Assembly (NCBI GenBank): GCA_049323835.1
Contig: JBMOOJ010000076.1
Coordinates: forward strand, 1 to 64,000
Origin: SG-bin9 sp049323835
GTDB lineage: Bacteria; Pseudomonadota; Alphaproteobacteria; Rhizobiales; Xanthobacteraceae
Direction: 5' to 3'
DNA: 64,000 nt
The translations under genes and the position numbers were made by a program. Position 1 is the stretch's first letter; every line of letters begins with the position of its first letter. The notes under the pieces were generated by a model. That model saw only the letters and a list, made by a program, of their open reading frames with translations, searched no databases and was not told the origin of the DNA. This document shows positions 15,278 through 24,189 of this stretch, in pieces.

Positions 15278-17098
15278 TCACGTGATGCTTGCGATGTAGT
15301 TTCGCCAGCCGCCATGGGCGGAGATATCGGTCGCGCCAGCGATGCCCTCGTTCTCGACGATGAAGCCTTTCGGCGAGGTGCCGTCCGCAAGCCGCGTCGT
15401 GCCGATGCCGAGCGGCGCGGGAACGCCGGTCATGAAACTGCCAAGCCCCTCGGGCGAAATCGCCCAGACTTCAGTCGCGATCGGCGATCCCGTTCCTGCC
15501 GCGACGCGCATCAAGCCGGGCCGGTAAGGCGGCCCGCCGGCGAGCGCATACAGCTTGTAATCGGGTGCTGTCGTCACGGCGCGCAGGAAGCGGGCGTTGC
15601 GGCTCGTCAGTTCATGATTGAGCGGCATGCCCGACAGATGCGCGCCGACCACGACCAGTTCGATTTCACCCGGCGCTGCCGTCGATGCCGCATCGGGTAT
15701 TGGCGGCAGCGGCATGTTCGTCGCGCCGATCGTGACGCCGGCGGCGTCGTGAATGCGCGCGCCGATGGCGGCGAGTAATCCGTCGCGGCCACGCGGAGCG
15801 ATCAGCGTGACGCCGGACGGAAAGCCGTCGCCGCGAAACCGGCTCGGCACGGCGAGCGCGCAAAGGTCCAGCAGATTGACGAAGTTCGTGTAGGTGCCGA
15901 GTTCGCTGTTTGGCCCGATCGGATCGGCGGCGAGATCGGCAACGGTGCGCGGGCGTGGATAGGTCGGCACCACAAGCACGTCGATCTTTGACCAGATGAT
16001 GTCCGCGGTGCGCCGCAAATCCGCAAGCTTGTAGAGGCCGGCGAATGCATCGGCCGCGCTGAAGTTGGATGCGGCGCCGATGATCTTGCGTGTGGTCGGA
16101 TGCACGTTGTCGGCCGCCGTTTCCATCATGGCGCGGATCGCCTGATAGCGCTCGGCGACCCATGGTCCAGCATAGAGGAGACTGGCGACGTCGAACATCG
16201 GCGTCATATCGATCGCGGCCAGTGTTTTGCCGCCGGTTACGCGGGCGAGATCGGCAAGCGCGGCGTCGAACGCCTGTTCAGACGCTTTGTCGCCGCCGAA
16301 CTTCTGGCTGGCCTGATCGGGAACGCCGAGGCGCAGGCCCGGCGGGATGGCGCCGGGCTGCGCCGGGACGGGGAGCGCACGCGAGTAGCTGTCCTGCGGA
16401 TCGAAACCAAGCATCGTGCGATACGCAGCGTCAGCATCTGCGACGCTGCCTGCGAACACCGAGATCGTATCGAGCGTCCGGCACGCGGGCACCATTCCGT
16501 GCGCGGAGACGCTCCCGAGCGACGGCTTCAATCCGACGATGTTGTTCAATCCGGCAGGCACACGGCCCGACCCGGCCGTGTCGGTGCCGAGCGCGAACGT
16601 GACGATGCCGTGCCCAACCGCAACCGCAGAGCCGCTGCTGGAGCCGCCGGGAACGTAAGCCGGGTCGATTGAATTCTTCGGCACGGCGTAGGGCGTGCGA
16701 ACGCCGACGAGACCGGTCGCGAACTGATCGAGGTTGGTCTTGCCGATGAGAATGGCGCCGGCATCGAGCAGCTTTTGCACCGCGAACGCCGTCGTCTTAG
16801 GCGTATAGGCGAACGCTTCACATGCCGCCGTCGTCGGCAGTCCGGCGACGTCGATGTTGTCCTTCACCGCAAACGGAATGCCCCATAGCGGCTTGGCCGC
16901 GGGATCGAACGGCCCAAGGTTCGCGGCGGCCGCAAGCGCCTCACCTTCCGGCACCAGCGCCAGGAAGATTCCCGGATCGTTGACGGCGGCGATGCGCTGA
17001 TAGATGGCGGCAATGATCTCGGCTGGCGAAGTGCCCGCACCGTAGGCAGCATGGAGCGAGGCGATCGTCGGAAACGCAGGCAGCATTGTCTTGGTCAT
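15278..17098 (-). CDS. atzF: Allophanate hydrolase
   Basis: 606-aa amidase-signature enzyme that splits allophanate into ammonia and carbon dioxide, the second step of ATP-dependent urea breakdown. The N-terminal amidase domain (about 1-440) carries the catalytic set: Lys79 in FAVKDNIDVAGLPTT, the GGSSSGS loop at 151-157, and the nucleophile Ser177 in TDTAGSGR. The C-terminal about 150 residues match the AtzF/DUR1 C-terminal domain (LVVVGAHLSGMPLNHELTSR). It starts 6 bases after the urea carboxylase stop, so the two form one operon. The length is that of stand-alone bacterial enzymes, not a fusion. Confidence 0.93.
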   Translation of the reverse strand: MTKTMLPAFPTIASLHAAYGAGTSPAEIIAAIYQRIAAVNDPGIFLALVPEGEALAAAANLGPFDPAAKPLWGIPFAVKDNIDVAGLPTTAACEAFAYTPKTTAFAVQKLLDAGAILIGKTNLDQFATGLVGVRTPYAVPKNSIDPAYVPGGSSSGSAVAVGHGIVTFALGTDTAGSGRVPAGLNNIVGLKPSLGSVSAHGMVPACRTLDTISVFAGSVADADAAYRTMLGFDPQDSYSRALPVPAQPGAIPPGLRLGVPDQASQKFGGDKASEQAFDAALADLARVTGGKTLAAIDMTPMFDVASLLYAGPWVAERYQAIRAMMETAADNVHPTTRKIIGAASNFSAADAFAGLYKLADLRRTADIIWSKIDVLVVPTYPRPRTVADLAADPIGPNSELGTYTNFVNLLDLCALAVPSRFRGDGFPSGVTLIAPRGRDGLLAAIGARIHDAAGVTIGATNMPLPPIPDAASTAAPGEIELVVVGAHLSGMPLNHELTSRNARFLRAVTTAPDYKLYALAGGPPYRPGLMRVAAGTGSPIATEVWAISPEGLGSFMTGVPAPLGIGTTRLADGTSPKGFIVENEGIAGATDISAHGGWRNYIASIT

Positions 17099-17104
17099 AT
17101 CCGG

Positions 17105-20100
17105 TCAGGCGGCGGGCTCGATCACCAGAAGGCGATCGCCGGTGGCGACTTGCCGGCCCGGCCGACAATAGAGCGTCCGCACCGTACCTGCCAGCGGAGC
17201 GGCAATGCTGAGCTCGGTTTTCATCGCCTCGAGAATGACGATGGGTGTCCCGGCCTCGACCGTTTGCCCCTCCTCGACCAGCACTTTCCAGACGCTGCCG
17301 TGAATATCCGACGCGATCAGATGTCCGTCGATATCCTCGTCATCGACGCGGATCTCCTGTTCGACCTCGGTCGCTGCTGAGTCGTCAGCCTGCCAGCGCG
17401 AGACTTCCTCGCGGAAGGCCGCCTGCTGGCGCGCCTTGAAGCCGGCGATGGAGTCCGCCTCGCGATCGAGAAATGCGTGATAGGCGCCGAGATCGAAGAT
17501 TTCCTCCTCGATGCGGATGGTTGCGCGGCCGTGACGGAAGTCCTCGCGCAGCCGCGTCAACTCCGCTTCATCGACGGGGTAGTAGCGGACCTGATCGAAG
17601 AACTTGAGCAGCCACGGCTCGCCCGGCGCGAACACAGGATTCTTCAGGAACTTGTTCCAGATCGGCAGAGTGCGGCCGATCAGCTGATAACCGCCCGGGC
17701 TGTCCATGCCATAGATGCACATGTAGACCCCGCCGATGCCGACGGTGCCTTCGGCCGTGAAGGTGCGGGCGGGATTGTACTTCGATGTCAGCAGCCGGTG
17801 CCGCGGATCGACAGGCACCGCGCAGGGCGCGCCGAGATAGACGTCGCCCAGGCCGAGAACCATGTAGCTCGTCTTGAAGACGATGTCCTGGACTTCGTCC
17901 CGCGATGTCAGTCCGTTGATGCGCTGGATGAAGTCGACGTTGTTCGGCAGCCACGGCGCGGTGCCGCGCACCGTCTCGCGATAGCGCGTCACGGCATCGA
18001 GGGTCGCTGAATCCTCGAACGCCATCGGAAGATGCACGACGCGCGTCTTCAGCTTCATCGTTGCGATCGGCGGCAGCCGCGTTTCGGCCGCGAGCAATGC
18101 GTCGAGCAGTGCGCTCTGGTGAATGACGCGGCTGTCGTAGTTGATCTGGAGCGAGCGCACGCCCGGCGACAGTTCGAGAATGCCGTTGACTGGATTGGCC
18201 TTGAGTTCCTCCATCAGCGCGTGGACGCGGAAGCGGTACCGCAGGTCGAGTTCGTTCGGTCCGTACTCCAGCAGGATGTAGCGATCGCCGGCCTGACGAT
18301 AGGCAACCGCGGGCCGCTCGCCTTCGGGAGGAAGCGCAGCGAGCACAGTGGCGGAGACGGTTTTGCCGGCGGCGAGGCTCGGCGGCTTGTCGCTCGGGTG
18401 GAATTCGATCGGCGCGAGTGTGGCGATGGCCTTGTCCTGCGCTTTCTCAAGCGCGAGCGCCTCGTCGAACGAGATGGCCCTGAAGCGGATGCGATCACCG
18501 GGCTTTGCCTGACCGACTTTCCACAGTTCGCCCTTGGCGATCGTTACCGGACACACGAAGCCGCCAAGGCTCGGGCCGTCGCGCGTCAGGATGACCGGCA
18601 TGTCGCCGGTGAAGTTGACCGAACCGATGGCATATTCGCAATCGTGGACATTGGACGGATGCAGGCCTGCTTCGCCGCCGTCGCTGCGGGTCCATGTGGG
18701 TTTCGGTCCGATCAGGCGGATGCCGAGCCGGTTGGAGTTGTAATGCACCTCCCACGCGGTCGCGAAAAACATCTCGATCGCTTCGGTGGTGAAGAAGTCC
18801 GGGGCGCCGTGCGGTCCATACAGGACGCCGACATCCCACTCCGAGGTGTAGGACGGGACGAGCGATGCGGGCGCTGCGCCGGCAGCAGGTGCTGTTGCAG
18901 GGCGTTCCGCGATCGGCAGCATGTCGCCGGTCCGCAGCACGCGCCCGGCGTGTCCGCCGAACTGACCGAGCACGAATGTCGAGCGGCTTCCGAGATAAAG
19001 CGGGACATCGAACCCGCCCTGAATGCCGATGTAGGTGCGGCAGCCGGATTTGGCGCGGCCGACGGCAAGCGTCTGTCCGGCGCGCACCGCGATCGGCGTC
19101 CACCAGCTAACCGGCTCGCCATCGAGTGTGGCGTCGGCCGAGGCACCCGTCAGCGCGATCACCGTATCGGAATGGAATTTCAGGGTTGGGCCCGCCAGAG
19201 TGCATTCGATGCCGGCAGCCGTCTCGTCGTTGCCGGCGATACGATTGGCAAGGCGGAATGCATAGTCGTCCATCGGGCCGCTCGGCGGCACACCGACATC
19301 CCAGTGACCGACACGGCCGGGATAATCCTGGATCGTGGTGAAGGTGCCAGGCTGAACGACCTCGACCGCGTTCGGCCGATAGTCGATGCGCGACAATGCC
19401 TGCGTCGACACTTCGCCCGCGGCAAACATCGGCGAAGCAATGACCTGCCGCAGATAGTCGAGGTTGGTGGCGATGCCGCAGAGACTGGTGTCGGCCAGCG
19501 CACGCGACATGCGCGCGATGGCGTCGCTGCGATCCGAGCCGTAGACGATCAGCTTTGCGAGCATGGGATCGTAGTACGGCGACACTTCTGTGCCGGTGGA
19601 CACCCAGCCGTCGATGCGAACGTCGTCGGGGAAGGTGACTTGCGTCAGCACGCCTGGCGAGGGCTGGAAGTCATGAACCGGGTCTTCGGCATAGAGGCGG
19701 ACCTCGATCGACGCGCCCTTCGGCTGCGGAAGCTTCGCCAAATCGGGAGGGGTGCCGGCTGCCGTGCGCACCATCCATTCGACGAGGTCGATGCCGAGGA
19801 CGTACTCCGTGACGGGGTGTTCGACCTGAAGGCGTGTATTCACTTCGAGGAAATAGAATTCGTCGCGTATGCGATCGTAGATGAACTCGACCGTGCCTGC
19901 CGATTGATACCCCACGGCTTCGCCGAGCTTGCTGGCGGCGTCCATCATGCGCGCGCGTGTGGCGGCCGGAAGGTTGGGGGCCGGCGTTTCCTCCACGACC
20001 TTCTGATTACGGCGCTGAAGCGAACAATCGCGTTCGCCGAGGGCGACGACCTTGCCGCGTCCATCGCCGAAGATCTGCACTTCGACATGGCGTGCATCCT

Positions 20101-20707
20101 CGATGCATCGTTCCAGGAAAACGCCGGAGTCCTTGAAGAAGTTCTGAGCGAGGCGCTGCACCGTTTCGTATGCGGCGACGAGTTCATCCTTGCCGCCGCA
20201 GCGCGTGAGTCCGATTCCGCCGCCGCCCGCGGTCGACTTCAGCATGACCGGATAACCCAGCCGCTCGGCCTCAGCCTGCGCCTGATCGAGGCTCGAGAGC
20301 AGTCCGGTGCCGGGGACGAGCGGCACGCCGGCGGATTCCGCGATTTCACGCGACGTATGCTTCAGGCCGAACCGCCGAACCTGATCGGGAGAGGGGCCGA
20401 TGAATGCGATGCCCGCGGCGGCGCACTGTTCGGCGAAATCCGCGTTCTCGGCAAGGAAACCGTAACCGGGGATAATGGCATCGACGCCCAGCCTCTTCGC
20501 TTCGGCGAGAATGATGTCGGCGCGGAGATAAGTGTCGCTCGCGCTGTTGCCGGGCAGGGAGATGGCCTCATCCGCCAAGGCGACATGCGGGCTGCTGCGA
20601 TCCGGATCCGAATGAACGGCGACGCTGCGAATACCCATCGTGCGAAGTGTGCGGGCGATACGGACTGCGATTTCGCCGCGATTGGCGATAAGGACTTTTT
20701 TGAACAC
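17105..20707 (-). CDS. uca: Urea carboxylase
   Basis: 1200-aa biotin enzyme that carboxylates urea to allophanate using ATP and bicarbonate. Domains: biotin carboxylase (about 1-450), beginning MFKKVLIANRGEIAVRIART, with the glycine-rich ATP loop KSTAGGGGIGLTRCGG; then the carboxyltransferase halves, a KipA-like part (about 455-770, with FTTIQDYPGRVGHWDVGVPP) and a KipI-like part (about 780-1010); and finally a biotinyl domain whose EAMKTE motif carries the biotinylated Lys. It is first in an operon with allophanate hydrolase. A sigma-54-like site lies upstream (20779-20793), and the gene diverges from the urtABCDE importer. This is the urea amidolyase route rather than urease. Confidence 0.95.
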   Translation of the reverse strand: MFKKVLIANRGEIAVRIARTLRTMGIRSVAVHSDPDRSSPHVALADEAISLPGNSASDTYLRADIILAEAKRLGVDAIIPGYGFLAENADFAEQCAAAGIAFIGPSPDQVRRFGLKHTSREIAESAGVPLVPGTGLLSSLDQAQAEAERLGYPVMLKSTAGGGGIGLTRCGGKDELVAAYETVQRLAQNFFKDSGVFLERCIEDARHVEVQIFGDGRGKVVALGERDCSLQRRNQKVVEETPAPNLPAATRARMMDAASKLGEAVGYQSAGTVEFIYDRIRDEFYFLEVNTRLQVEHPVTEYVLGIDLVEWMVRTAAGTPPDLAKLPQPKGASIEVRLYAEDPVHDFQPSPGVLTQVTFPDDVRIDGWVSTGTEVSPYYDPMLAKLIVYGSDRSDAIARMSRALADTSLCGIATNLDYLRQVIASPMFAAGEVSTQALSRIDYRPNAVEVVQPGTFTTIQDYPGRVGHWDVGVPPSGPMDDYAFRLANRIAGNDETAAGIECTLAGPTLKFHSDTVIALTGASADATLDGEPVSWWTPIAVRAGQTLAVGRAKSGCRTYIGIQGGFDVPLYLGSRSTFVLGQFGGHAGRVLRTGDMLPIAERPATAPAAGAAPASLVPSYTSEWDVGVLYGPHGAPDFFTTEAIEMFFATAWEVHYNSNRLGIRLIGPKPTWTRSDGGEAGLHPSNVHDCEYAIGSVNFTGDMPVILTRDGPSLGGFVCPVTIAKGELWKVGQAKPGDRIRFRAISFDEALALEKAQDKAIATLAPIEFHPSDKPPSLAAGKTVSATVLAALPPEGERPAVAYRQAGDRYILLEYGPNELDLRYRFRVHALMEELKANPVNGILELSPGVRSLQINYDSRVIHQSALLDALLAAETRLPPIATMKLKTRVVHLPMAFEDSATLDAVTRYRETVRGTAPWLPNNVDFIQRINGLTSRDEVQDIVFKTSYMVLGLGDVYLGAPCAVPVDPRHRLLTSKYNPARTFTAEGTVGIGGVYMCIYGMDSPGGYQLIGRTLPIWNKFLKNPVFAPGEPWLLKFFDQVRYYPVDEAELTRLREDFRHGRATIRIEEEIFDLGAYHAFLDREADSIAGFKARQQAAFREEVSRWQADDSAATEVEQEIRVDDEDIDGHLIASDIHGSVWKVLVEEGQTVEAGTPIVILEAMKTELSIAAPLAGTVRTLYCRPGRQVATGDRLLVIEPAA

Positions 20708-20778
20708 GACAACTCCCCAATGCCTTATTGCCCGTCATCTGCTGAAACTCAGGGCACCAACAAGCATTGGGTAATCAA

Positions 20779-20793
20779 GCAAGCCTCATACCA
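20779..20793 (-). promoter_or_regulatory. Weaker sigma-54-like promoter facing urea carboxylase
   Basis: On the minus strand the sequence TGGTATGAGGCTTGC has GG and GC at the correct 12-base offset and matches the conserved TTGC -12 element. The -24 element (TGGTATG) deviates from TGGCACG at two positions. The predicted start near 20767 gives a leader of about 60 bases before the urea carboxylase ATG. Less certain than the 21093 site. Confidence 0.45.
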
Positions 20794-21092
20794 TCGCCTT
20801 CGAACGAGAAGACACGCGCTCGCGCGATCCCTGCGAAGAGATTTTGAGCGACGTGCTGCACGTTCGATAAGCGCAGGCTGTCTATTATTTAGGATGGTGC
20901 ACGCAGAACGCACAGAAGTTGCGAGGTTGGCTCACGGATTGAGCAGTCATTTGCAAGCGTCTGATCAGGGAATGATCAGAAACGCCAACAACGCATCAAA
21001 ACTGCTCATCAGTTAGCCGTTCTCGAAGGCCCGGCACCTGCGGTCTGACTGAAAGCTTTGCAGCATCATGTGCTTACCACTGCACGCTTCGC

Positions 21093-21107
21093 TGGCACGG
21101 TTCTTGC
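21093..21107 (+). promoter_or_regulatory. Sigma-54 promoter upstream of urtA
   Basis: TGGCACGGTTCTTGC matches the -24/-12 consensus (TGGCACG, N4, TTGC) exactly, with correct spacing. The start would be near 21119, about 68 bases before urtA. Urea uptake genes are classic NtrC/sigma-54 targets under nitrogen limitation. Partial GTGC/GCAC-rich motifs at 20851-20863 and 20896-20913 are possible NtrC contacts. Confidence 0.75.
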
Positions 21108-21186
21108 GATTCCGTTAACGCGCCGGCGCTTGCCGGCACGTGTTGCATCACAAGGGTCTCACGCCGCGTCAGGGAGAATGTGTTTC

Positions 21187-22506
21187 ATGCTTATGAAATT
21201 GGCTCACGCAATCAAGGCACCGCTCAGCCGCCGCAAGGTGCTGGCTGCTGCCGCTGGACTGTCGCTGGGACTGGGTGCGTTTGCCCCGGCTCACGCGCAG
21301 GATACGATCAAGGTCGGTATCCTTCATTCTCTCTCGGGCACCATGGCCATCAGCGAAACGACGCTGAAGGACACCATGCTGTTCCTCATCGACGAACAAA
21401 ACAAGAAGGGCGGCGTTCTCGGCAAGAAGCTTGAGGCCGTCGTCGTCGACCCCGCGTCGAACTGGCCGCTGTTCGCCGAAAAGGCGCGCGAACTGATCAC
21501 CAAGGAAAAGGTCTCGGTCGTATTCGGCTGCTGGACGTCGGTGTCACGCAAGTCGGTTCTGCCGGTGTTCAAGGAGCTCAACTCGATCCTGTTCTATCCG
21601 GTGCAGTACGAAGGCGAGGAGAGCGAGCGTAACGTGTTCTACACGGGCGCAGCGCCGAACCAGCAGGCGATCCCGGCTGTCGACTATCTCGCCAAGGAAG
21701 AGAAGGTGCAGCGCTGGGTTCTGGCCGGCACCGATTACGTCTATCCGCGCACGACCAACAAGATCCTCGAAGCCTACTTGAAGTCGAAAGGCGTCAAGCA
21801 GGAAGACATCATGATCAGCTACACGCCGTTCGGTCACTCCGACTGGCAGACGATCGTGGCCGACATCAAGAAGTTCGGTTCGGCCGGCAAGAAGACGGCG
21901 GTGGTGTCGACCATCAACGGCGACGCCAACGTTCCGTTCTACAAGGAGCTCGGCAACCAGGGCATCAAGGCGACGGACATTCCGGTCGTGGCGTTCTCGG
22001 TGGGTGAGGAAGAACTCGCCGGCATCGACACCAAGCCGCTGCTCGGCCACCTCGCGGCATGGAACTACTTCCAGTCGATCAAGGATCCCGGCAACGCCGA
22101 GTTCATCGCCAAGTGGAAGGCCTACAAGAAGAGCGACAAGGCCGTCACCAACGATCCGATGGAAGCGCACGTCATCGGCTTCAACATGTGGGTGAAGGCG
22201 GTCGAGGCGGCGAAAACGGTCGATCCCGACAAGGTCATCGACGCGCTCCCTGGCATCAAGGCCGCCAACCTGACCGGCGGCGTGTCGGAGATGCTGCCGA
22301 ACCACCACATCACCAAGCCCGTGTTCATCGGCGAAATCAAAGGCGATGGCCAGTTCGACGTGGTGTGGAAGACGCCGGGTCTCGTTCCGGGCGATGCCTG
22401 GTCGAAGGAGCTCGACGGCTCCAAGGATCTGATTGCCGACTGGGTGAAGCTCAAGTGCGGCAACTACAACACGAAGACCAACAAGTGCGGCGGTCAGGGC
22501 TCGTAA
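21187..22506 (+). CDS. urtA: Urea ABC transporter substrate-binding protein UrtA
   Basis: About 439-aa periplasmic urea-binding protein. The N-terminus has a twin-arginine-like signal (LSRRKVLAAAAGLSLGL) with cleavage near AHAQ. The mature start DTIKVGILHSLSGTMAISET and the segments YPVQYEGEESERNVFYTGAA and PFGHSDWQTIVADIKKF are hallmarks of UrtA/FmdD-type proteins. Several in-frame ATGs occur (21178, 21187, 21193); 21187 has the best spacing from AGGGAG. It is preceded by a sigma-54 promoter and followed by a long hairpin before urtB. The neighbouring urea carboxylase and allophanate hydrolase confirm urea as substrate. Confidence 0.93.
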   Translation: MLMKLAHAIKAPLSRRKVLAAAAGLSLGLGAFAPAHAQDTIKVGILHSLSGTMAISETTLKDTMLFLIDEQNKKGGVLGKKLEAVVVDPASNWPLFAEKARELITKEKVSVVFGCWTSVSRKSVLPVFKELNSILFYPVQYEGEESERNVFYTGAAPNQQAIPAVDYLAKEEKVQRWVLAGTDYVYPRTTNKILEAYLKSKGVKQEDIMISYTPFGHSDWQTIVADIKKFGSAGKKTAVVSTINGDANVPFYKELGNQGIKATDIPVVAFSVGEEELAGIDTKPLLGHLAAWNYFQSIKDPGNAEFIAKWKAYKKSDKAVTNDPMEAHVIGFNMWVKAVEAAKTVDPDKVIDALPGIKAANLTGGVSEMLPNHHITKPVFIGEIKGDGQFDVVWKTPGLVPGDAWSKELDGSKDLIADWVKLKCGNYNTKTNKCGGQGS

Positions 22507-22526
22507 TCCCTGCGCTCAACCAACCC

Positions 22527-22553
22527 GGAAGGCGGCGGCAGCCGCCGCCTTCC
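22527..22553 (+). promoter_or_regulatory. Perfect intercistronic hairpin between urtA and urtB
   Basis: A 13-bp perfect inverted repeat (22527-22539 GGAAGGCGGCGGC; 22541-22553 its complement) with a single-base centre, 20 bases after the urtA stop and 25 before urtB. No T run follows. It probably protects the urtA message or partly stops transcription so that binding protein exceeds permease. Confidence 0.7.
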
Positions 22554-22578
22554 TCGCTCTTCCGCCGGGGCAAGCCAA

Positions 22579-24189
22579 GTGTCGAAGTCATTCCTTGATA
22601 GTTTGCGCGCCGCAGCGCTCGCGATTGTTCTTGTGGCGCTCGCAACGATGCCGTCCGCGGCCGGACCGTTCGAGGATGCGGTCGGCAAATTCGCCAACGA
22701 TTCATTTTCGGATACCGAAGCCGCCATTGCCGCGATTGTCGCAAGTGGCAGCGAGAGGGCGCTTCCCATCATCTCCGCTCTACGGGAAGAGCGGTTGCTG
22801 GCCGATCCGGCGAGCAAGACGATCCTCGTCAAGCAAAGCGACGGCAAACTTGCCGATGCCATCACTGGCGCTGCTGTTGCAAACGGGCCGGCTGGGTCCA
22901 GCGCCGTCCGCCTGAACAATCGCCTGCGGCGGGTGGTCGATGCCGCTCTCGGCTCGCTGACGCTGCTGTCGCCCGATCCTGCCAAACGCATTCAGGCCGC
23001 CCAGTCGGCCTTCAAGACCCGCGATCCCGCAGCGCTTCCCGCGATCGAGGATGCACTAAAGAAGGAAAGCGTCGCGAGCGTGAAGCGCGCCTTCACCGAG
23101 GCGCGCGCTGCGCTCATTCTCTCGAAAGCCGATGCGCCCGATGCGGACAAGATCGAAGCCATCGGCGTGATGCGTGCGAAGGGAGATCAGGACGCGCTGG
23201 CTTTGCTGTCCGGCCTTTCCAATGCGTCGCCGGCCGTTGCCGGGATTGCGCAGAACGCAATCGGCTCGATCCAGAACAACCTCGCGCTGTGGTCGATCGG
23301 ACAGAATGCCTGGTACGGCATCTCGCTCGGCTCGGTGCTGCTGCTCGCCGCGATCGGCCTTGCCATCACCTTCGGCGTGATGGGCGTGATCAACATGGCG
23401 CATGGCGAGATGGTGATGATCGGCGCGTATGTCACGTTCGTCGTGCAGGAGGTGATCCGCAACCGCTATCCCGGCCTGTTCGACGCTTCGCTGCTGATCG
23501 CCATCCCGGCGGCGTTCTGCGTCGCTGGTCTGATCGGCATTCTGATCGAACGCTGCGTCATCAAATTTCTCTACGGCCGTGCGCTGGAAACACTGCTCGC
23601 GACATGGGGCATCTCGCTGATCCTGCAGCAGGCGGTGCGGACGATGTTCGGCCCGACCAACCGCGAGGTCGGCAACCCCTCATGGATGAGCGGTGCGTTC
23701 GACGTCGGACAGATCTCCATCACCTACAGCCGGCTCTGGATCGTCTGCTTCACCATCGCCGTGTTCTTCATTCTGCTGGCGATGCTGCGCTACAGCCGCA
23801 TCGGCCTCGAGATGCGGGCCGTGACGCAGAACCGCCGCATGGCGGCGTCGATGGGTATCGCCACTTCGCGCGTCGATGCGCTCACCTTCGGGCTCGGTTC
23901 GGGCATCGCCGGGATCGCCGGAGTGGCGCTGTCGCAGATCGATAACGTCAGCCCCAACCTCGGCCAGAGCTACATCATCGACTCGTTCATGGTCGTGGTG
24001 TTCGGCGGCGTCGGCAATCTGTGGGGAACGCTGGTTGGTGCACTGGCGCTCGGCGTCGCCAACAAGTTCCTCGAACCGGTCGCAGGCGCGGTGCTCGGCA
24101 AGATCGCCATTCTGGTGCTGATCATCCTGTTCATCCAGAAGCGTCCACGCGGCCTGTTCGCGCTGAAGGGGCGGGCGGTCGAAGCATGA
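22579..24189 (+). CDS. urtB: Urea ABC transporter permease UrtB
   Basis: 536-aa inner-membrane permease. Like other UrtB proteins it has a signal-like N-terminus and a long periplasmic region (about residues 30-240, alanine-rich helices) before the LivH-like membrane domain starting near WYGISLGSVLLLAAIGLAIT. The core contains GVMGVINMAHGEMVMIGAY and the cytoplasmic coupling region RAVTQNRRMAASMGIATSRVD. The start is GTG at 22579. It overlaps urtC by ATGA. It forms the channel with UrtC for urea import driven by UrtD and UrtE. Confidence 0.93.
   Translation: MSKSFLDSLRAAALAIVLVALATMPSAAGPFEDAVGKFANDSFSDTEAAIAAIVASGSERALPIISALREERLLADPASKTILVKQSDGKLADAITGAAVANGPAGSSAVRLNNRLRRVVDAALGSLTLLSPDPAKRIQAAQSAFKTRDPAALPAIEDALKKESVASVKRAFTEARAALILSKADAPDADKIEAIGVMRAKGDQDALALLSGLSNASPAVAGIAQNAIGSIQNNLALWSIGQNAWYGISLGSVLLLAAIGLAITFGVMGVINMAHGEMVMIGAYVTFVVQEVIRNRYPGLFDASLLIAIPAAFCVAGLIGILIERCVIKFLYGRALETLLATWGISLILQQAVRTMFGPTNREVGNPSWMSGAFDVGQISITYSRLWIVCFTIAVFFILLAMLRYSRIGLEMRAVTQNRRMAASMGIATSRVDALTFGLGSGIAGIAGVALSQIDNVSPNLGQSYIIDSFMVVVFGGVGNLWGTLVGALALGVANKFLEPVAGAVLGKIAILVLIILFIQKRPRGLFALKGRAVEA

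Noticed and set aside
18032..21016. A 994-codon plus-strand frame opposite urea carboxylase
   Set aside because: It is a mirror of the well-supported urea carboxylase gene; its product has no recognisable domain and skewed composition.
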